NCBI GenBank assembly: GCA_964442965.1
Contig: CAYUBE010000017.1
Span: 1-23,345, forward strand
DNA length: 23,345 nucleotides
Source of the DNA: CAJAQL01 sp964442965
Lineage (GTDB): Bacteria > Patescibacteriota > Minisyncoccia > UBA6257 > 2-01-FULL-56-20
Direction: 5' to 3'
The notes below the pieces were generated by a model, which worked only from the letters and a program-made list of their open reading frames with translations, searched no databases and was not told where the DNA came from. Shown here one piece after another: positions 20,125 to 23,345 of the stretch. The position numbers and the translations under genes are program-made. Positions within the stretch are counted from its first letter, which is position 1; every line of letters begins with the position of its first letter.

Positions 20125-20152
20125 TTGCTTTTTTCTACGGTTTTCTTATAAT
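20125..20152 (+). promoter_or_regulatory. secDF promoter, TTGCTT / 16 bp / TATAAT
   Basis: TTGCTT (20125-20130) and a consensus TATAAT (20147-20152) precede the secD ATG, with 8 bases between the -10 box and the start codon. No Shine-Dalgarno is present. Confidence 0.6.
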
Positions 20153-20160
20153 GGATTTCT

Positions 20161-21426
20161 ATGAGGCGTCATCCAGGCCTGTATCTCACGATTATCATCC
20201 TCGTCGCCATTGCGGCGGCGCTTTTTGTTTATCCGAAGAATTGGGGTGCCAAGGAACTTCCGTGGCGCTTGGGGCTGGATCTCGTTGGGGGTACGCATCT
20301 GGTCTACCAGATCGATCTTTCGCAGGTCGCCGCAGCGGATCAGGCGTCGGTCGTGGCCGGCCTTCGCGATGTCATTGAAAAACGCGTTAACCTCTTTGGC
20401 GTGAGCGAGCCGCAGGTTTATATCGCTCAGAATGGAAACAGCGCCCAGCTCGACGTCGACCTCGCCGGTATCAAGAACGTCACCGATGCCATCAGCCAGA
20501 TCGGCGAGACGCCACTTTTGGATTTCGCGGAGGTTCAGCAGAACGGCTCGTCCACGCAGTATGTACCGACGAACCTGACGGGGCAATACATCACGGGCGC
20601 TCAGCTTATTTTTAATCAGACGACCGGTGCGCCGCAGGTGCAGATCACGTTCAACACTCAGGGCGCCGACATTTTTAGCAGAATGACGGCGGCGAACGTC
20701 GGCAAGCCTTTGGCGATTTTTCTCGATAACAACCTGATCGAAGCGCCAACGGTTCAGCAGCAGATCACGGGCGGCACGGCGCTTATCACGGGAAATTTCA
20801 CGGTAGATTCGGCGAAGACGCTCGTGGAGCGGTTCAATGCTGGCGCGCTTCCGGCACCAATCAAGCTGGTGAATCAGCAGACAGTCTCGGCGACCCTCGG
20901 CAACGACTCGCTGAAAAAAGTCATCTTCGCCGCAATCATCGGCACGCTTCTTGTCGTTTTATTCATGTTGTTCTATTATCGGTTGTTCGGTGTTTTCGCA
21001 GGTTGCGCACTCATTATCTATATCGCACTTACGCTCGGCATTTTCAAATTGCTTGGCATCACGATGGACCTCGCCGGCATCGCGGGGTTCGTGCTGACGA
21101 TCGGCATGGCCGTCGACGCCAATATTCTGACGTTTGAACGAATTAAGGAAGAACAGAAACGCGGTCTGCCGCGGACCTCAGCTGTGGAAGAGGGTTTCCG
21201 CCGCGCATGGCCGTCCATCCGCGATTCGAATACGTCCACGATCATCACGGCGGTCATCCTTTATTACTTTACTTCGAGCTTCGTCCAGGGATTTGCCCTC
21301 ACGCTCCTGATTGGTGTCATCGTGAGCTTGTTCAGTGCCATCACGACGACGCGATTGTTCCTCCGTGTCTATGAAAACTCCGGAAGCAAAAACAAAGAGT
21401 CACAGCGGTTGGCGACCAGCAATTAG
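20161..21426 (+). CDS. secD: Protein translocase subunit SecD
   Basis: SecD works with SecF in the membrane to pull exported proteins out of SecYEG using the ion gradient. It has 421 residues, a short SecD. A first membrane helix (about 8-25) is followed by a long extracytoplasmic domain that starts with the family motif 'GLDLVGGTHL' and includes 'IEKRVNLFGVSEPQV' and 'PAPIKLVNQQTVSATLG'. Five more helices follow from about residue 257, with the conserved 'GMAVDANILTFERIKEE' and 'RAWPSIRDSNTSTIITA' of the proton-conducting core. secF follows after 18 bases on the same strand. Large exported proteins such as the 1545-residue surface protein would depend on this machinery. Confidence 0.95.
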   Translation: MRRHPGLYLTIIILVAIAAALFVYPKNWGAKELPWRLGLDLVGGTHLVYQIDLSQVAAADQASVVAGLRDVIEKRVNLFGVSEPQVYIAQNGNSAQLDVDLAGIKNVTDAISQIGETPLLDFAEVQQNGSSTQYVPTNLTGQYITGAQLIFNQTTGAPQVQITFNTQGADIFSRMTAANVGKPLAIFLDNNLIEAPTVQQQITGGTALITGNFTVDSAKTLVERFNAGALPAPIKLVNQQTVSATLGNDSLKKVIFAAIIGTLLVVLFMLFYYRLFGVFAGCALIIYIALTLGIFKLLGITMDLAGIAGFVLTIGMAVDANILTFERIKEEQKRGLPRTSAVEEGFRRAWPSIRDSNTSTIITAVILYYFTSSFVQGFALTLLIGVIVSLFSAITTTRLFLRVYENSGSKNKESQRLATSN

Positions 21427-21444
21427 CGATTAGCAAAAAATACT

Positions 21445-22338
21445 ATGCTTAATATTGTCGGCAACAGGAAAATATGGTTCACGATTTCCGGCGTTTTGGT
21501 CGGCGCGGCGATTGTAGCGGTCGCCATCTTTGGATTCAAGCTGAGTGCGGAATTCAAGGGAGGAACACTCTGGGAATTTTCCTTGCCTGGTTCGAATGCG
21601 TCGCTTGGCGACGTTCAGCAGTTCTTTTCGTCGAATCTCCGCATTACGAATGCCGACATCAGCGTGGATAGCGGCAATAACTCGTTCATGGCTCGTTTCG
21701 ATTCTATTGACGAACCGACGCACCAGGCGGATATTGCTGCTCTTACGGCGCAATGGCCGTCGTTTACCGAATTGAGTTTCCAGTCTATCGGTCCATCGGT
21801 CGGTGCTGCACTCGAGAAGAATGTCGTGATTGCGATCATCCTGGTCTTGGTCGGCATTTCGCTCTACATCGCGTTCGCGTTCCGCAAGGCATCGCGTCCG
21901 GTGAGCTCATGGAAGTATGGCTGGATCACGCTTCTCACGCTCATTCATGACGTTTCGATTCCCGCAGGCATGCTCGTTCTCCTCGGCAAATTCCATGGCG
22001 TTGAAATGGATACGAACGCTATCGTCGCACTTCTCGTCGTGATGGGCTTCTCAGTCCATGACACCATTGTCGTATTCGATCGCGTCCGGGAGAATTTGCT
22101 CCTGCGCCGTGGCAAGGAAAAATTCGCGGATATCGTGAATGACAGCGTGAACCAGACCATGGCGCGTTCGATCAATACATCACTTACCCTGATCCTTGTT
22201 CTCCTCTCGCTCTATTTCGTCGGTCCTGCCACCCTCCAATATTTCATTCTTACGCTCCTCGTCGGCGTCGTGACCGGCATTTACTCATCCATCTTCATCG
22301 CGAGCCCGCTCCTCGTATCCGTCAGCCCGAAGGAATAA
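21445..22338 (+). CDS. secF: Protein translocase subunit SecF
   Basis: SecF is the partner of SecD. It has 297 residues. A first helix (about 10-30) leads into 'FKLSAEFKGGTLWEF', matching the SecF family motif (usually GIDFKGGT), then a small extracytoplasmic domain. 'FQSIGPSVGAALEKN' leads into the helical bundle with 'VVMGFSVHDTIVVFDRVREN', the SecF signature (His in place of the common Asn), and 'RSINTSLTLILVLLSLYFVG'. No Shine-Dalgarno is seen before the ATG, so translation may be coupled to secD or start by another route. The gene lies 18 bases after secD and is clearly co-transcribed. Confidence 0.95.
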   Translation: MLNIVGNRKIWFTISGVLVGAAIVAVAIFGFKLSAEFKGGTLWEFSLPGSNASLGDVQQFFSSNLRITNADISVDSGNNSFMARFDSIDEPTHQADIAALTAQWPSFTELSFQSIGPSVGAALEKNVVIAIILVLVGISLYIAFAFRKASRPVSSWKYGWITLLTLIHDVSIPAGMLVLLGKFHGVEMDTNAIVALLVVMGFSVHDTIVVFDRVRENLLLRRGKEKFADIVNDSVNQTMARSINTSLTLILVLLSLYFVGPATLQYFILTLLVGVVTGIYSSIFIASPLLVSVSPKE

Positions 22339-22350
22339 CCTTTCTCTTTA

Positions 22351-22376
22351 GTCATACTGGACTTGTTTCAGGATCT
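22351..22376 (+). repeat. Dispersed repeat after secF
   Basis: GTCATACTGG followed by ACTTGTTTCAGGATCT has the layout of a common bacterial dispersed repeat (GTCATCCTGAA...TTCAGGATCT), here with mismatches. It lies 13 bases after the secF stop. A small hairpin (GCTCA/TGAGC, 22401-22416) and a T-tract (22427-22438) follow and might end the secDF transcript. Confidence 0.45.
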
Positions 22377-22532
22377 ATTACCTTGTTGTTTTGTTTACCT
22401 GCTCATCTTTGTGAGCAATGAGGAATCTTTCTTTTTTTGTCGTTCCCGCGCGTTGCTTTGCCGGAGGCAGAGTTGAATTTGTCAATCTTTTCTTAATCTT
22501 TATTTAGTGATCGGTGCGTTATTCTTTCAAGA

Positions 22533-22538
22533 TATAGT
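22533..22538 (+). promoter_or_regulatory. -10 box directly before start codon
   Basis: TATAGT ends 7 bases before the ATG at 22546. It supports that ATG over the upstream in-frame start at 22507, which would place the box inside the gene. Confidence 0.45.
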
Positions 22539-22545
22539 AAAAATT

Positions 22546-23220
22546 ATGTCTTGGAATAAAGGATTTACAAAGACAACTCATCCGGGTGTCGCAAAGATTT
22601 CTGCGACGATGAAGGTTCGGAATATTAATAATTTTAAACAATGGCGCAAGAACCATCCTATTTTGTATGCCAATTTTTCACACACTGGTGATGTAGCAGA
22701 GTATATCGGCGTTGTTCTTGGCGATGGTAATATCGAACAATTTCCGCGCACGGAACGCATTACCATTATCGGTGATGCCAAAAAGATGGGATTTGTAATA
22801 CGTTACGCGATGCTCACAGAAAAGCTGTTTCATAAAAAACCAGCTGTAGCAAGGATGAAAAATTCAAACGTAGTTCGCATAAGCCTATATCAAAAATTTA
22901 TTGCAAGACGACTTGGCATACCAACCGGTAATCGAAAAGATTTTCCCTATAAATTGCCGTTATGGATTGCGATAAACAAAAATTATCTCCTCCGTTTTCT
23001 GCGCGGACTTTTTGAGGCAGAGGGGTCTCTCAGTATTAACTTGCCGACATACACCTATAATTTTGCTTTTTCAAACCTCAACCAGCACTTACTTTTGATA
23101 GTGAGAGATATATTACAGAAGCTTGAATTTCATCCCGAAGTGCGCCATAATGCTATACGCATCAGGAAGAAAGCGGAAGTGGAGCGATTGGGGAATATGC
23201 TTCACTTCAGAGAATATTAA
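22546..23220 (+). CDS. LAGLIDADG homing endonuclease-like protein
   Basis: This 224-residue free-standing protein has both LAGLIDADG helices of a monomeric homing endonuclease: 'YIGVVLGDG' at 53-61 (acidic Asp60) and 'FLRGLFEAEG' at 151-160 (Glu159). Between and after them are the expected beta segments ('RITIIGDAKK', 'NVVRISLYQ', 'NFAFSNLNQ'). The N-terminal 'WNKGFTKTTHPGVAKISATM' resembles the modular DNA-binding motif often fused to homing enzymes (NUMOD3-like). Such enzymes cut a long specific DNA site to spread their own gene. No intron or intein ends are recognisable around it. Its stop lies one base before a tRNA-Gln gene, so it may use the tRNA locus as its site. The gene is more AT-rich than secDF, consistent with acquisition. 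The start is chosen from the -10 box 7 bases upstream. Confidence 0.8.
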   Translation: MSWNKGFTKTTHPGVAKISATMKVRNINNFKQWRKNHPILYANFSHTGDVAEYIGVVLGDGNIEQFPRTERITIIGDAKKMGFVIRYAMLTEKLFHKKPAVARMKNSNVVRISLYQKFIARRLGIPTGNRKDFPYKLPLWIAINKNYLLRFLRGLFEAEGSLSINLPTYTYNFAFSNLNQHLLLIVRDILQKLEFHPEVRHNAIRIRKKAEVERLGNMLHFREY

Positions 23221-23221
23221 T

Positions 23222-23292
23222 TGCCGGGTCTGCTAATGGTAGGCACGCGGACTCTGAATCCGTTAATCTTGGTTCGAATCCAAGCCCGGCAG
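23222..23292 (+). tRNA. tRNA-Gln (anticodon CUG)
   Basis: A full cloverleaf can be drawn. The acceptor stem is TGCCGGG (23222-23228) with CCCGGCA (23285-23291); the D stem is TGC/GCA; the anticodon stem is GCGGA/TCCGT with loop CTCTGAA giving anticodon CTG (Gln, CAG codons); the T stem is CTTGG/CCAAG with loop TTCGAAT. The discriminator is G at 23292. CCA is not encoded. There is no room for a promoter between the upstream endonuclease stop and the tRNA. Confidence 0.92.
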
Positions 23293-23345
23293 CAGCTATA
23301 AAACTTACCTCACTTTCAGAAAATTTTTCACGCGCTTCGCGGAGC

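Noticed and set aside
22546..23220. The LAGLIDADG gene as part of an intein or group I intron
   Set aside because: No flanking extein or split gene and no intron ends are visible. The tRNA downstream is whole and uninterrupted.

Overview
The window looks like a chromosomal segment of a Candidate Phyla Radiation (Patescibacteria, probably Parcubacteria-like) bacterium. The clues are the set of proteins: a DUF2341/LamG surface protein with 'WAWNDSIGWI' motifs, a DUF5654-type two-helix membrane protein, a VirD4/HerA-like ATPase, a short SecD-SecF pair and a lone divergent MreB. Dispersed palindromic mini-repeats and compact spacing fit the same picture. Stops are TAA, TAG and TGA and tryptophan is TGG, so the code is standard. 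Taxonomy is inferred from gene content only.

Layout. 1-192 holds the end of an upstream unit with a terminator. 193-4835 holds a VirD4/TraG-like ATPase, phosphoglycerate kinase and a DHH phosphoesterase on one strand. 4901-5515 is an RNase H1 with a viroplasmin-like domain. 5624-10929 holds a type IV prepilin-like protein and a 1545-residue surface protein with 21 beta-propeller repeats. 11015-12345 holds mreB and a DUF5654-like membrane protein. 12442-12897 is an orphan gene with its own promoter, inverted repeat and terminator. 13253-15949 is uvrA, carrying four in-frame mini-repeats. 16067-16531 is a Nudix hydrolase. 16535-18014 is an islet of unknown genes lying between two near-identical 19-bp repeats. 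18117-19992 holds a G1-type glutamic peptidase and a convergent alpha/beta hydrolase. 20161-22338 is secD-secF. 22546-23292 is a LAGLIDADG endonuclease ending one base before a tRNA-Gln(CUG) gene.

Two patterns run across genes. First, at least nine genes have a -10 box ending only 5-8 bases before the start codon, with no Shine-Dalgarno, which predicts leaderless transcripts. Two orphan genes (12442 and 16738) instead have long leaders and strong Shine-Dalgarno sites. Second, short palindromic repeats lie between genes and also inside reading frames (four in uvrA, one in pgk, and one forming the end of the DHH gene).

The surface protein is the most striking object. Its LamG-like domain appears to be cut at two loops by propeller arrays of exactly 14 and 7 blades, enough for three seven-bladed propellers. 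The prepilin-like gene just before it and SecDF are plausible parts of export and display, but that link is inferred.
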